The notes under the pieces are model-generated. The model had not been told where the DNA came from. It saw only the letters and a list, made by a program, of their open reading frames with translations, and ran no database searches. Both the position numbers and the translations under genes were made by a program. A DNA stretch of 64,000 nucleotides from Arthrobacter sp. EpRS71 (GTDB lineage: Bacteria > Actinomycetota > Actinomycetes > Actinomycetales > Micrococcaceae): NCBI RefSeq assembly GCF_001512285.1, contig NZ_LNUV01000006.1:883159-947158 (forward strand). The letters are read 5' to 3'. Positions 15,807 through 25,523 of this stretch are shown here, piece after piece (position 1 is the stretch's first letter; each line of letters opens with the position of its first letter).

Positions 15807-15831
15807 AGTACCTTACCTCAAAGTGCGTACT
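15807..15831. promoter_or_regulatory. Inverted repeat AGTAC-N15-GTACT, candidate HxlR operator
   Basis: AGTAC at 15807-15811 and GTACT at 15827-15831 form an inverted repeat three bases upstream of the HxlR start codon and about 80 bases from the divergent reductase gene. The position fits autorepression and shared control of both genes. Confidence 0.55.
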
Positions 15832-15908
15832 AACTTTTGGGAAGTTTCTGGAAGGAGGGCTCGTTGTCCACCATGACAGAGCAAAACTTCCGTTGAAAGG
15901 AACCACCC

Positions 15909-16772
15909 ATGAGCATCGTTATCACTGGAGCAACCGGACAGCTTGGCCGCCACGTTGTAGAGGCACTCCTGGAGCGCAACGTTCCCGCGGCGGACATTGT
16001 GGCCACCGGACGTTCGGTGGAGAAGCTGGCTGACTTCGCCGAACGTGGGGTTACGGTCCAGGAGATGGACTACGAAAACCCGGCATCAGTCACTGCGGCC
16101 CTGAAGGGCGCCACCAAAGTACTGCTGATCTCCAGCAACGCAGTGGGCCAGCGCGTGGAGCAGCACCGCACGGTCATCGAGGCTGCCAAGGCGGAAGGTG
16201 TGGAACTGCTGGCCTACACCAGCATCGCCAACGCGGACACCACGGGCATGAAGCTGGCCGCCGAGCACCAGGCAACGGAGGAGCTCCTCAAGGAATCCGG
16301 CATCCCGTTCGCACTGCTGCGCAACAGCTGGTACCTGGAGAACTACACCGAGCAGCTGCCGGGAACCCTGGCCCAGGGCGCAATCGCTGGAAGTGCCGGA
16401 GAGGGGAAGGTCAGCGCTGCTACACGTGCTGACTACGCGCACGCTGCGGCTGCGGTCCTGGTGGCGGATGATCAGGCCGGAAAGGTCTACGAATTGGGCG
16501 GAGACCACGCCTTCAGCCTGGACCAGCTGGCCTCGGAGATTTCCTCCGCCGCCGGCCGCGAGATTGCCTACAACGATCTTCCCGCCAACGAATACCAGCA
16601 GATCCTGGTGGGCGCAGGCGTGCCTGAAGCCTTCGCCGAAATCCTTGCCGACTCTGATCTGGGAATCGCACGCGGCGATCTGTTGGTCACCAGCGGTGAT
16701 CTCCAGAAGCTGATCGGTCGCCCGTCGACTCCGCTGTCCGAGGCAGTGCGCTCCGCCGCTTCTTCCATCTGA
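15909..16772 (+). CDS. NAD(P)H:quinone oxidoreductase-like protein (QorB/NmrA type)
   Basis: A 287-residue atypical short-chain reductase. The N-terminal nucleotide loop is Ile-Thr-Gly-Ala-Thr-Gly-Gln-Leu-Gly (residues 5-13), followed by the NmrA-like pattern Ala-Thr-Gly-Arg-Ser and, mid-protein, Leu-Leu-Arg-Asn-Ser-Trp-Tyr-Leu-Glu-Asn-Tyr, which is characteristic of QorB/YtfG proteins. It would reduce quinones with NADPH in the cytoplasm. AAAGGA precedes the ATG by about seven bases. It is divergent from the HxlR regulator, supporting control by electrophile or quinone stress. Confidence 0.85.
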   Translation: MSIVITGATGQLGRHVVEALLERNVPAADIVATGRSVEKLADFAERGVTVQEMDYENPASVTAALKGATKVLLISSNAVGQRVEQHRTVIEAAKAEGVELLAYTSIANADTTGMKLAAEHQATEELLKESGIPFALLRNSWYLENYTEQLPGTLAQGAIAGSAGEGKVSAATRADYAHAAAAVLVADDQAGKVYELGGDHAFSLDQLASEISSAAGREIAYNDLPANEYQQILVGAGVPEAFAEILADSDLGIARGDLLVTSGDLQKLIGRPSTPLSEAVRSAASSI

Positions 16773-16780
16773 GCCGACCC

Positions 16781-16862
16781 CCTGGCGAGCTGACAGTTAA
16801 TGCCGATGTTCGGCTAATGCCACTGGTCGGCGCGAACACTGGCGTTAACTGTCGCTTGCCGG
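16781..16862. repeat. Imperfect palindromic intergenic element
   Basis: The core arms GACAGTTAATGCC (16792-16804) and GGCGTTAACTGTC (16841-16853) are inverted copies with one mismatch, and the pairing extends outward through CTGGCGAGC and GCTTGCCGG with a one-base bulge. A second TAATGCC lies inside the loop. It sits eight bases after the quinone reductase stop, so it could act as a terminator, but its length and structure resemble a dispersed palindromic repeat. Confidence 0.7.
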
Positions 16863-16947
16863 GCCTGTCGTACAGGTATCCATGGGGTTTTCCACATAGA
16901 TAACTTTGGGCCTGATGTTCGGACAAGGTCGCTGGAAGAGTACCTTT

Positions 16948-18414
16948 ATGGACGGAATTCGGCGATCGCAGCGGGCAACAGTGGCTTCGCCGCCGCATGT
17001 TCCTGCCCGTGACCTGGCTTCTACACCCACCGGGACGGTTGCGTCTGGAGTGCCAGTTAGCGGACGGGGCGTCCGGGAGCTCATCTTTGAGCTGGGGTCA
17101 CGTCCGATCACCGCCGATAGCTCGGCGCTGATCGATGAGTTACGCGATCTTGAAGACCTGACGTCTGCCATTTCAGCCCGGCAAGCCCGGGTTGCAGTGG
17201 CGTTTGACCTGGCGCAGCGGGGCGAGCAGGCCCGTGCAGGGGTTCCCGCGGCTGAGCGAGGGACGGGTGTTGCTGCTCAGGTGGCCATGGCGCGACGCGA
17301 GTCGCCTCACAAGGGATCGAGACTCTTGGGGCTTGCCAAAGCGCTGGTCAAGGAGATGCCGCGAACCCTGGCAGAGCTGGAGTCGGGCCAGTTGAACGAG
17401 TGGCGGGCTACGTTGCTCGTGAAGGAAACAGCCTGCCTGTCCGTTGAAGACCGGGCCGCGGTGGACGAGGAACTGGCCCCGGACGCCGGAACATTCGACG
17501 GGGCCGGAGACAAGGCCATCATCGCCGCTGCAAAAGCCGCCGCGTATCGCCGTGACCCGAGGTCAGTGGCGCAACGAGCAAGCCATGCCGCCACGGAACG
17601 GACAGTCAGTCTGCGTCCTGCTCCGGACACCATGACGTACCTCACCGCACTGCTCCCGGTCGCCCAAGGGGTGGCCGTTTATGCCGCGCTGACCCGGACG
17701 GCTGATTCTGTCCGCTCCAGTGGGGATGAGCGGACCCGCGCCCAAGTCATGGCAGACACCCTGACCGAACGTGTTACCGGCACCCCGGGTGGTGTCGCAG
17801 GTGTCAACCTCAACCTCGTCATGACCGATCGCACGCTCTTTCAGGGGGACCCCGAGCCCGCGCGGCTCGAAGGCTACGGAATCGTCCCCGCGGAATGGGC
17901 AAGGGCACTTCTGGTTGATGAACAATCCGGGTTTGAGGATCAGGTTCATCGGGGCCGCGAGGGCGGGGAACGCAGAGAGGGCAGGGAAAGCAGAGCGGGC
18001 AGGGAACGCAGAGAGCGCACGGAACGCAGCGAATTTGCAGTGCTGATCCGCCGCCTCTACACCGCTCCCGGCAGTGGCGAGCTCCTGGCCATGGACTCAA
18101 AAGCACGATTCTTCCCGCAGCGGTTGCGGAGCTTCATCCACATCCGGGACAACACATGCCGTACCCCTTACTGCGATGCGCCCATCCGGCACATCGACCA
18201 TGTCATTCCCTGGCATTCAGGAGGCAGCACACATCTCAAAAATGGGGCCGGGCTGTGCGAAGCCTGCAACCACACCAAGGAGACTCCGGGCTGGACCGCA
18301 AAGAGCATGCCCGGTGATGTGCACACGATCCGCGTCAGCACTCCCACCGGGCACAGCTACAAATCCAAAGCGCCACCGTTGCCGGGGCGCAAGCCCACAC
18401 GCCTCACAAACTAA
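16948..18414 (+). CDS. DUF222 protein with C-terminal HNH endonuclease domain
   Basis: About 488 residues from ATG 16948, chosen because GGAAGAG lies nine bases upstream; the frame is open to TTG 16906. The N-terminal 300 residues are the DUF222 helical domain (13E12-type in mycobacteria). Residues about 400-450 hold the HNH nuclease: Cys-Arg-Thr-Pro-Tyr-Cys, His-Ile-Asp-His-Val-Ile-Pro, Asn and Cys-Glu-Ala-Cys-Asn-His-Thr-Lys, with two Cys pairs for zinc. Between the domains is a strongly charged Gly-Arg-Glu/Glu-Arg-Arg linker of short repeats (about 17955-18035). Such genes are multicopy in actinobacteria and their function is unknown. The 3' end overlaps the convergent permease by four bases. 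Confidence 0.85.
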   Translation: MDGIRRSQRATVASPPHVPARDLASTPTGTVASGVPVSGRGVRELIFELGSRPITADSSALIDELRDLEDLTSAISARQARVAVAFDLAQRGEQARAGVPAAERGTGVAAQVAMARRESPHKGSRLLGLAKALVKEMPRTLAELESGQLNEWRATLLVKETACLSVEDRAAVDEELAPDAGTFDGAGDKAIIAAAKAAAYRRDPRSVAQRASHAATERTVSLRPAPDTMTYLTALLPVAQGVAVYAALTRTADSVRSSGDERTRAQVMADTLTERVTGTPGGVAGVNLNLVMTDRTLFQGDPEPARLEGYGIVPAEWARALLVDEQSGFEDQVHRGREGGERREGRESRAGRERRERTERSEFAVLIRRLYTAPGSGELLAMDSKARFFPQRLRSFIHIRDNTCRTPYCDAPIRHIDHVIPWHSGGSTHLKNGAGLCEACNHTKETPGWTAKSMPGDVHTIRVSTPTGHSYKSKAPPLPGRKPTRLTN

Positions 18415-19871
18415 CGTGCCTTCACCATTGGCATTTGCGCGGTCTCGTCCACCAGTTCGGCCCGTCGCAATCCGCCGCCGCGGACCCACAGCTTGTACGC
18501 CACGAACAGCAGCACCAGCCAGGTGCCACCAACGTACAAAGCAATGCGGGTGTCCTCGAAGACGCCCAGGATCACGATCACCATGGCCATGAACGCCATA
18601 GTGAGGATGGATGCAAAAGGCCACAACGGCGAACCGAATTCCGACGCTGGCAGACCCTTGCGCTTGATCTCCCGCTTCATCGCAACGTGCGAAGCAAGGA
18701 TCATCACCCAAACCCACACGGTGGCAAAGGTTGCGATGGATGCGATGAGCACGAACACGTCCTCCGGAATGACCGCGTTCAGGACCACGCCCACCAGCAG
18801 AATGCCGCCCATCATCACCACGGTCATCCACGGAACGCCGTGGCGGGAGATTTTGCTGAAGCTCTTGGGAGCGTGTCCCTGCTGAGCCAGCCCGAAAAGG
18901 ATGCGGCCAGCGCCAAAGATGTCGCTGTTGATCGCAGAAAGAGCAGCCGTGATGACCACGGCGTTGAGGATGTGCGGTGCGGCAGGAATCCCCAGACCAT
19001 CGAAAATCTGCACAAACGGACTTCCGCTGCTGCCGATCTCGTTCCAAGGGAAGATGCTCATCAGCACGCCCAGGGTGAGCACGTAAAACAACAAGACGCG
19101 GACCGGCACAGTATTAACGGCCTGCGGGATGACCTTCTTGGGGTTCGTGGCCTCGCCTGCCGTGATGCCGATCGTCTCGATGCCGCCGAAGGCAAACATG
19201 ACGACGGCGAACGCGGCCAAAAGCCCTTCGAAACCGTTCGGGAACAAGCCGCCGTGATTCACCAGGTTCCCCAGCCCCGGTGCCACGCCACCGCCGTCGC
19301 CGGTTTGGAAGCCGAACACGATGATCGCTGCTCCGCCGACGATCATGGCGATAATCGCCACCACCTTGATGAGCGAGAACCAAAACTCGAGCTCCCCGAA
19401 CACCCTCACGCTCAGCAAATTCATGGCGCCAAGGAACAGGATGATCGCAAGCACCCAAATCCACCGGTCCACCTGCGGGAACCAGAAACCCATATAGATA
19501 CTGAAGGCCGTGACGTCCGCGATGGCCACGATCGCCATCTCGAACACGTACGTCCATCCAGTCACAAAGCCCGCGAACGGTCCCAGGTACTTGGAGGCGT
19601 ACTGGCCGAAGGACCCGGACACAGGGTGTCGGACGGCCATCTCACCGAGCGCACGCATCACCATGAACACGGCAGCGCCGCCAATGATGTAGGCCAGCAG
19701 GACGGCAGGGCCGGCTTTCTGGATGGCGGAGGCGGAGCCGTAGAAAAGGCCGGTGCCGATCGCGGATCCGAGCGCCATGAAACGGATATGACGGACGTTG
19801 AGGCCTCGGCTGAGCGCCGTACCCGCGGCTTGGAGGACAGAGCTCTCCGTAGCCAGCTTGGTTTGTTGCAT
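18411..19871 (-). CDS. Amino acid permease (APC superfamily, AAT type)
   Basis: A 486-residue transporter with twelve predicted helices. I chose ATG 19871 because AGAAGG lies seven bases upstream; the frame is open to 20051. Residues 25-50 carry the family start ([17 protein letters not shown]), followed by Gly-Pro-Ala-Val-Leu-Leu-Ala-Tyr and Arg-Ala-Leu-Gly-Glu-Met-Ala, typical of the ProY/AroP/HutT group. Nearby hutUH and an IclR regulator make histidine a reasonable substrate, although an unrelated surface-protein gene lies between. Closely related proteins carry proline, GABA or aromatic amino acids, so this is not certain. Confidence 0.85.
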   Translation of the reverse strand: MQQTKLATESSVLQAAGTALSRGLNVRHIRFMALGSAIGTGLFYGSASAIQKAGPAVLLAYIIGGAAVFMVMRALGEMAVRHPVSGSFGQYASKYLGPFAGFVTGWTYVFEMAIVAIADVTAFSIYMGFWFPQVDRWIWVLAIILFLGAMNLLSVRVFGELEFWFSLIKVVAIIAMIVGGAAIIVFGFQTGDGGGVAPGLGNLVNHGGLFPNGFEGLLAAFAVVMFAFGGIETIGITAGEATNPKKVIPQAVNTVPVRVLLFYVLTLGVLMSIFPWNEIGSSGSPFVQIFDGLGIPAAPHILNAVVITAALSAINSDIFGAGRILFGLAQQGHAPKSFSKISRHGVPWMTVVMMGGILLVGVVLNAVIPEDVFVLIASIATFATVWVWVMILASHVAMKREIKRKGLPASEFGSPLWPFASILTMAFMAMVIVILGVFEDTRIALYVGGTWLVLLFVAYKLWVRGGGLRRAELVDETAQMPMVKAR

Positions 19872-20127
19872 AGTAAAACCTTCTCGTCTTTGGGAGGGGA
19901 TCGCTATCCAGCAGATCACTTTTGAAGCCCTTGTGATGGGACTCACGGCGGTTTGGTGTCTTTGATCGCAGACAGTCCGGTTGCGATGATTTTCGCCGTG
20001 GTCAAAGTCATAGTCCTGAGTCGGATAGGATGACCGCGGACAGCTCGTCACCGGTCAGGCATCCCTCGCATCTGCGTCGCCCCCATTGAACTCCGTGCTG
20101 CCGTCGCATCCGTTATTTGGGGGACCC

Positions 20128-22206
20128 TTGTTTTCTGCATTCCGCGCCACCCGGCTCCGTGGTATCGCTGCCCTGATTGCCGTTGTAGCTGGGGCTTCTC
20201 TGCTCTTCGCTGCTCCCGCCCAGGCCTACGACATTCCTGATTTTGAGGTGCCGCACGCCGCTCAGGCTCCGGTCCCGTTCGTGGAGCGGGCCACTGATAC
20301 TGCCGGCGTTGTTGAGCTGTGGACGACAGGGGGCCCTGCAACCCGTGCCGCCGCTGCTGCTGCGCTGGCGGGCGGCGCGGACACCATTCAGGCATTTCTC
20401 GACGCCGGACAAGACGCTCCGCTTGCGGCGGACCGCAAGCAGTTGGTGACCGAGCTGACGACGCGGGGGAGTGCGCATGTTCGCTCGAAGGCCAAAGGGA
20501 TCCTGGCCGCGAATGATGCCGCGCTAATTGACGGGTTCCTCGCCTCCGGTTGGGAGAGCACTTGGAACGTTGACCTTCGCACGGTTGCCACGTATTTCAC
20601 TGAGTACAAAAACGTCCTCGTCCAGCGCGAGGCTCAGAAGAGCCTTGACGCAGGCCGGCAAGCAGTCGAGGACTTCGTCCTGAATGGATGGATAGCCGAG
20701 GCCAGGGTGTCGGACCGTCAGGCCACGTACGCGCTGATCGCCTCGTCCAACCCCGCGGTATCAGCCGGCGCGAAAGCTGCTCTTGCCACCACCGAGCCCG
20801 ACCCCGATGCTGCGAAGGTTGCCGATTACCTCCGCTACGGCCAGTTCGTCGCAGCCGGTCATTACACAGAATTCTCCACGGTCTCTGGCCTCCTGCAGCA
20901 GGTCAAAGCCGACATCACAGCCAACCCCTTGGGTTCGGCCGGAGTCGCAGACCGCGCGCAAGCCGCCGTCGTTACTGCCCGGGGCGCAGCTGTTAGCGCC
21001 AGGGAGGCCGACGAGAAGCGCCTGCTGGCCGACTGGAAGTTTCTGACATCGCAGGCTGTCCCGCGCCAGGCAGCAGACAACAACGCCTTGGCCGACGAGA
21101 AGCCGCTCAAGGAAGCATTCTCCAAGGCTGCCAAAGAAGTGCCCGGGCTGCTTGCTTCCGTGTCCCATCCGGGGGCGGATCTTGACGCGCTGATCAACGA
21201 AGCCCGCCAAGCCACCGTGGATCTGGCATTGGTGGGAACTCCTGCGGTCAAGAAGGCCGCGGAGGCGGCTCTGCTGGGTGGCGACGCCGCGATCAAGGAC
21301 TTCATCACCGCAGGGCACGATGCTGCGATTGAGCTGGATGAAGCCGCAATGGTCGCGGATCGGCAGCGTGCTTTCCAGTACCAAGCCACGGGTGGCGAGT
21401 ATGAAAAGAAGGCTGCCACCGAGGCCTTAAGGTCCACCAGCCACGCAGATGTCCGCTACTTCCTGGAGTACGGCTACGCTGACGCCCAGGAATTGGACAA
21501 CCGGATTCTGGCCTACCAAACCATGGACGACGCCGGTTTGGAGCTTCGCGCCGCAGCGAACGTTGCGCTGGATGGCAGTCGCGCCGACGCCCAGGTATTC
21601 GCCACGGCAGGCCAGTTCGCCGCACTGGAGCGGGACAACGCAACCACCGAACATATCGCCTCGGTTGATGCCATGCTCACCGAGCTCGCGGGGTTGGCGG
21701 ATAAAGCAGCCGTCGACGCCGGTCAAGCGGCTGACGCTGCCAAGGCCGCGGAAGCGGCGCGCCAGGCAGAAGCAGCGCGCCAAGCCGAAGCTGCACGCCA
21801 GGCCGAAGCTGCCGCGGCCACTGCTGGTGGGCAGGCCGGGCAGGCTGCAGCCGGCCAGGTCGACGTTTCGCAACACTCCGGAGCCGGGGTGGCCCCGATC
21901 GTGGTTCCTTGGCCGCGCGACTATGCTCCCGCCGTCGGGCTCGCCGAAACGGGTACGCCAGCCGAAACGGCCGCAACATCTGCCGCCACTCCGTCGGCCA
22001 TGCCCAGTATCTCGGTGCCGCCGGCCGCGTCAGCTGACAAGGATGCCGCGTCCGTTGATTCGCAATCGCAGGAGGCGGCCACCCCGTTGGCCGTTTCGTC
22101 TGCAGGCATGAGCGGCTGGACTATCGGGCTGATTGTGGCGCTGGTCTTGGCTGCCGCCGGAGCCATCACGTTCCTGCTTCGGCGTAAGGGTGCAGCTTCC
22201 GCGTAA
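20128..22206 (+). CDS. Secreted ALF-repeat protein with C-terminal membrane anchor
   Basis: About 692 residues from TTG 20128, chosen because GGGGGA lies 4-5 bases upstream and it begins a clean signal peptide (Arg-rich start, hydrophobic core, Ala-Pro-Ala-Gln-Ala cleavage site near residue 34). The body consists of short ALF repeats: units like Ala-Ala-Leu-x-Gly-x-Asp-x-Ile-x-x-Phe-Leu-x-x-Gly recur about a dozen times. A five- to six-residue repeat Ala-Ala-Arg-Gln-Ala-Glu near residues 545-570 forms a likely helix. The C-terminus has one hydrophobic helix ending Arg-Arg-Lys. A Leu-Ala-Glu-Thr-Gly motif occurs but about 80 residues before the helix, too far for a normal sortase signal. Function unknown; probably surface exposed. 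Confidence 0.8.
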   Translation: MFSAFRATRLRGIAALIAVVAGASLLFAAPAQAYDIPDFEVPHAAQAPVPFVERATDTAGVVELWTTGGPATRAAAAAALAGGADTIQAFLDAGQDAPLAADRKQLVTELTTRGSAHVRSKAKGILAANDAALIDGFLASGWESTWNVDLRTVATYFTEYKNVLVQREAQKSLDAGRQAVEDFVLNGWIAEARVSDRQATYALIASSNPAVSAGAKAALATTEPDPDAAKVADYLRYGQFVAAGHYTEFSTVSGLLQQVKADITANPLGSAGVADRAQAAVVTARGAAVSAREADEKRLLADWKFLTSQAVPRQAADNNALADEKPLKEAFSKAAKEVPGLLASVSHPGADLDALINEARQATVDLALVGTPAVKKAAEAALLGGDAAIKDFITAGHDAAIELDEAAMVADRQRAFQYQATGGEYEKKAATEALRSTSHADVRYFLEYGYADAQELDNRILAYQTMDDAGLELRAAANVALDGSRADAQVFATAGQFAALERDNATTEHIASVDAMLTELAGLADKAAVDAGQAADAAKAAEAARQAEAARQAEAARQAEAAAATAGGQAGQAAAGQVDVSQHSGAGVAPIVVPWPRDYAPAVGLAETGTPAETAATSAATPSAMPSISVPPAASADKDAASVDSQSQEAATPLAVSSAGMSGWTIGLIVALVLAAAGAITFLLRRKGAASA

Positions 22207-22324
22207 GGGTTGCTGCCGGGGCCCGACGTAGCGCGGCTCCCGCAAGCCACGGGTCCGGCATCCCAGACACCGATCAATGATTCCGCGCTGGTGATTGGCC
22301 TGCCGAGGGTGCACGCTTGAGTAC

Positions 22325-22350
22325 GGGATACCGGACAGCTCCGGTATCCC
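22325..22350. promoter_or_regulatory. Perfect inverted repeat upstream of the IclR gene
   Basis: GGGATACCGG at 22325-22334 and CCGGTATCCC at 22341-22350 pair perfectly around a six-base centre, 26 bases before the IclR start codon. It also shares ATACCGGACAGC with the hutU upstream region at 23683-23694, so an autoregulatory operator is more likely than a terminator for the gene upstream. Confidence 0.65.
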
Positions 22351-22375
22351 GCAAGCAGCCGAGCAGCGAGGAACC

Positions 22376-23182
22376 ATGACAACGACGCCAACCGCATCAG
22401 GCAAAGCCACGTCCAAAGTTCCGGCCGCGGAAAACACGCTGCGCATCTTGAAACTGTTGGCTTCGCGCCGCGGTCCCATGGCGGCGTCGAACATCGCCAC
22501 CGCGCTGGGCCTGCCGCGATCCAGTGTGTATCACCTGCTTGGCGTCATGGAGGCGAACGGGTTTGTCCTGCATTTGCACGAGGAGCAGCGCTACGGCCTG
22601 GGCATCAGCGCGTTCGAACTCAGCTCGGCGTACTCGCGTCAGGAACCCCTGTCCCGGCTGGGACGTCCCATGCTCGCTTCCCTCGTGGACGTGATCGGTG
22701 AGAGCGCCCACTTGGCGGTGCTCCATGGCCGGGATGTTCTTTACATCGTGGAGGAACGCGCCAAGAACCGCCCCAGCCTGGTGACCGACGTCGGGGTCCG
22801 CCTGCCCAGCCACCTCACGGCGTCGGGCCGAGCGATCTTGGCCGCCCTGCCAAAGTCGCAGGTCCGCGCGCTCTATCCGAATGCTGCCGCCTTCACCTCG
22901 CGGCACGAGGTGGAGTTCCCCATCATGAAGTATTCGGCGTTGTCGTCGCACTTGGACCAAGTACGGCAGCGTGGCTACGCCACGGAAAACGGCGAAATCA
23001 CGCCGGGATTCTGTTCTATCGCGGCCGCTGTGACGGACCATGTTGGATGGCCGACGGCGGCAGTGGCCGTGACGTTCTTGGAGGACAAAGTGCCGGCTGA
23101 GCAATGGCCGGTTCTGGCTGCGCGCATCCGCAAAGCGGCCGACGAACTGTCGGTGCGAATCCACGGGCGGCCCGGGGCCTGA
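22376..23182 (+). CDS. IclR-family regulator, probable regulator of histidine utilisation (HutR-like)
   Basis: A 268-residue regulator from ATG 22376 (GAGGA just upstream). The N-terminal helix-turn-helix spans residues about 18-80 (Ala-Glu-Asn-Thr-Leu-Arg-Ile-Leu-Lys-Leu-Leu, then Leu-Pro-Arg-Ser-Ser-Val-Tyr-His-Leu-Leu) and the C-terminal IclR effector domain follows, with Leu-Pro-Ser-His-Leu-Thr-Ala-Ser-Gly-Arg-Ala-Ile-Leu-Ala. It lies upstream of hutUH and shares a 12-bp motif with the hutU promoter region. IclR-type HutR regulators control hut genes in corynebacteria, so the same role is inferred here; urocanate or histidine would be the likely ligand. Confidence 0.85.
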   Translation: MTTTPTASGKATSKVPAAENTLRILKLLASRRGPMAASNIATALGLPRSSVYHLLGVMEANGFVLHLHEEQRYGLGISAFELSSAYSRQEPLSRLGRPMLASLVDVIGESAHLAVLHGRDVLYIVEERAKNRPSLVTDVGVRLPSHLTASGRAILAALPKSQVRALYPNAAAFTSRHEVEFPIMKYSALSSHLDQVRQRGYATENGEITPGFCSIAAAVTDHVGWPTAAVAVTFLEDKVPAEQWPVLAARIRKAADELSVRIHGRPGA

Positions 23183-23190
23183 TATGGCAT

Positions 23191-23628
23191 TTAGTCCCGC
23201 TCGCTGGCTTCCTTCTCGACCAGTTTCCTGAAGGTCTCCAGCTCGCCTCGGAAGCTGCCTTTGTAGGAACCCAGGGAGAAAAGCCTGCCGAAAATCCCGG
23301 CGATGAATCCGCGGGTGACGAACTCTTGGTCGATGCGTGTGCCCTGGCCCTCTGCCGTAAATCTCACATCTGAGTCGCCCTTCAGGATCGCATTGCCGAA
23401 ACGGGTGCGGATGTGACGTGGCGGATCTGCGGCGAGGATTTCGGTGGGGCTTGCCATGCGCCCGAACCACACTGTGTAGCGGCTGCCGGCCTGGTTGGGC
23501 GGACCGACGCGATCGGTGACGCGGGTGACTCCTCCGATCCATTCGGAGAACCGATCCAGGTCCGTCCACACCGCGAAGACGCGCTGGGGCGGCGCCGCGA
23601 CGAGTGTTGACACCCGGTACGTTGCCAT
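23191..23628 (-). CDS. SRPBCC-family (START-like) protein
   Basis: A 145-residue single-domain protein. It begins with Val-Ala-Ala-Pro-Pro-Gln-Arg-Val-Phe-Ala-Val-Trp-Thr-Asp-Leu-Asp-Arg, the characteristic opening of polyketide-cyclase/dehydrase-like SRPBCC proteins, and continues with the alternating strands and long final helix of a ligand-binding helix-grip fold. No catalytic residues can be named and the ligand is unknown. It lies on the opposite strand between the IclR regulator and hutU and converges on the regulator with an eight-base gap. Nothing links it functionally to histidine degradation. Confidence 0.75.
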   Translation of the reverse strand: MATYRVSTLVAAPPQRVFAVWTDLDRFSEWIGGVTRVTDRVGPPNQAGSRYTVWFGRMASPTEILAADPPRHIRTRFGNAILKGDSDVRFTAEGQGTRIDQEFVTRGFIAGIFGRLFSLGSYKGSFRGELETFRKLVEKEASERD

Positions 23629-23676
23629 AGGTCCAGCATGCGCTCATTGTCGAGAAAATGCGAGAGGTGGAGCGTG

Positions 23677-23694
23677 TCTGTAATACCGGACAGC
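23677..23694. promoter_or_regulatory. Candidate HutR-binding site upstream of hutU
   Basis: TCTGTAATACCGGA at 23677-23690 matches 13 of 14 positions of the HutR consensus I recall for corynebacteria (TCTGwwATwCCAGA; from memory, to be verified). The overlapping ATACCGGACAGC at 23683-23694 is identical to a segment of the palindrome before the IclR gene. It is about 100 bases upstream of the hutU start. Confidence 0.6.
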
Positions 23695-23790
23695 ACCCTT
23701 CCAAAAGCCGTTCCGACCGCTCGATAAAGGGGCTTTAGTAGAAGCAGAAGATCTTTCCACCCACTACTTCCCACAGACGAAGGAGTCACC

Positions 23791-25518
23791 ATGGCACCCG
23801 CCGATTTCACCACTGGTGCCCGTCCGGTCAAGGCCGCCCGGGGTACTGAACTTACTGCCAAGTCGTGGCAGACCGAAGCCCCGTTGCGAATGCTGATGAA
23901 CAACCTGGACCCCGAGGTCGCAGAGCGTCCGGACGATCTGGTGGTTTACGGCGGAACCGGCCGCGCAGTCCGGTCCTGGGCCGCCTTCGATGCGATCACC
24001 CGGACGCTGGAGACCATGGAGAAGGACGAGACCCTCCTGGTGCAGTCGGGCAAGCCGGTGGGTGTTTTCCGCACCCACGAATGGGCTCCGCGGGTGCTGC
24101 TGGCCAACTCCAACCTGGTGGGGGACTGGGCAACGTGGCCCGAGTTCCGCCGCCTCGAAGCGGAGGGCCTGATGATGTACGGCCAGATGACGGCTGGTTC
24201 CTGGATCTACATCGGTACCCAGGGCATCCTGCAGGGCACCTACGAAACCTTTGCCGCCGTCGGGAACAAGCTCGCAGCCGAGGGTCGTCACCCGGCGCCT
24301 GCCGCTGAAGGCTCACATGAAGGTCCGCTGGCGGGGACACTGACCCTGACCGGTGGCTGTGGCGGCATGGGCGGCGCGCAGCCGCTGGCCGTCACGCTGA
24401 ACGACGGTGCCTGCCTGATTGTGGACGTAGACGAAACCCGCCTGCGTCGCCGCGCCGGCAAGCGCTACTTGGACGAGGTTGAAACGGACTTGGATACCGC
24501 GATCGCCAAGGTCCAGAAGGCCAAGGATGAGCGCCGGGGCTGGTCTGTTGGCTACGTCGGCAACGCTGCAGAGGTGTTCCCGGAACTCCTCCGCCGCCAC
24601 AAGGCCGGGGAGATCACCTTCGATGTGGTGACGGACCAGACCTCCGCTCATGACCCCCTTTCCTACCTGCCCGAGGGCATCTCGGTGGACGAGTGGCACA
24701 CCGAAGCCGAAGCCGATCCTGAAGGGTTCACCAAGAAGGCACAGGCTTCCATGGCCCGGCACGTGCAGGCCATGGTGGAATTCCAGGACGCCGGTGCCGA
24801 AGTTTTCGATTACGGCAACTCCATCCGTGACGAGGCCCGCAAGGGCGGCTACGAGCGTGCGTTCGAGTTCCCCGGCTTCGTCCCGGCGTACATCCGTCCG
24901 CTGTTCTGCGAGGGCCTTGGCCCGTTCCGCTGGGTTGCCCTCTCAGGTGACCCCGAGGACATCGCCGTCACGGACAAGGCCATCAAGGAGCTCTTCCCGG
25001 AGAACAAGCACCTCCACAAGTGGCTCGACGCTGCTGCGGACCGTGTGGAATTCGAGGGCCTGCCGGCACGTATTTGCTGGCTCGGATATGGCGAACGCGC
25101 CAAGGCCGGCCTGCTGTTCAACCAGCTCGTGAAGGAGGGCAAGGTCAAGGCCCCGATCGTGATCGGCCGTGACCACCTGGACTCCGGTTCCGTGGCCTCC
25201 CCGTACCGGGAAACCGAGTCCATGGCTGACGGTTCCGATGCGATTGCTGACTGGCCGTTGCTCAACGCCCTGATCAACACGTCCTCCGGTGCCACCTGGG
25301 TGTCCATCCACCACGGCGGCGGCGTCGGCATTGGCCGGTCGCTGCACGCCGGACAGGTTTCCGTCGCCGACGGCACCGACCTCGCCGCGGAAAAACTCGA
25401 ACGACTCCTGACCAACGACCCCGGCATGGGCGTCATCCGCCACGTCGACGCCGGTTACGACCGCGCCGTCGAGGTCGCCAACGAACGCGGCGTCCGCATC
25501 CCCATGAATGAGAAGTAA
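23791..25518 (+). CDS. hutU: Urocanate hydratase
   Basis: A 575-residue urocanase, full length for the family (about 550-560 residues in most bacteria). It converts urocanate to imidazolone propionate, the second step of histidine degradation, using tightly bound NAD+ as electrophile. Visible signatures: [12 protein letters not shown] (residues 188-199, NAD-binding glycine loop) and Arg-Ile-Cys-Trp-Leu-Gly-Tyr-Gly with the active-site Cys at about 429. The start has an AGGAG sequence about ten bases upstream. hutH follows after five bases, so the two are one operon with a likely HutR site upstream. Confidence 0.97.
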   Translation: MAPADFTTGARPVKAARGTELTAKSWQTEAPLRMLMNNLDPEVAERPDDLVVYGGTGRAVRSWAAFDAITRTLETMEKDETLLVQSGKPVGVFRTHEWAPRVLLANSNLVGDWATWPEFRRLEAEGLMMYGQMTAGSWIYIGTQGILQGTYETFAAVGNKLAAEGRHPAPAAEGSHEGPLAGTLTLTGGCGGMGGAQPLAVTLNDGACLIVDVDETRLRRRAGKRYLDEVETDLDTAIAKVQKAKDERRGWSVGYVGNAAEVFPELLRRHKAGEITFDVVTDQTSAHDPLSYLPEGISVDEWHTEAEADPEGFTKKAQASMARHVQAMVEFQDAGAEVFDYGNSIRDEARKGGYERAFEFPGFVPAYIRPLFCEGLGPFRWVALSGDPEDIAVTDKAIKELFPENKHLHKWLDAAADRVEFEGLPARICWLGYGERAKAGLLFNQLVKEGKVKAPIVIGRDHLDSGSVASPYRETESMADGSDAIADWPLLNALINTSSGATWVSIHHGGGVGIGRSLHAGQVSVADGTDLAAEKLERLLTNDPGMGVIRHVDAGYDRAVEVANERGVRIPMNEK

Positions 25519-25523
25519 GAACA

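Noticed and set aside
18435..19925. A 496-codon open frame antisense to the amino acid permease
   Set aside because: It has no ribosome site, low-complexity His/Arg/Asp composition, and mirrors the codon bias of the permease. It is a GC-rich shadow.
21940..22206. Leu-Ala-Glu-Thr-Gly in the ALF protein as a sortase signal
   Set aside because: It is about 80 residues from the C-terminal helix; sortase signals lie directly before it.
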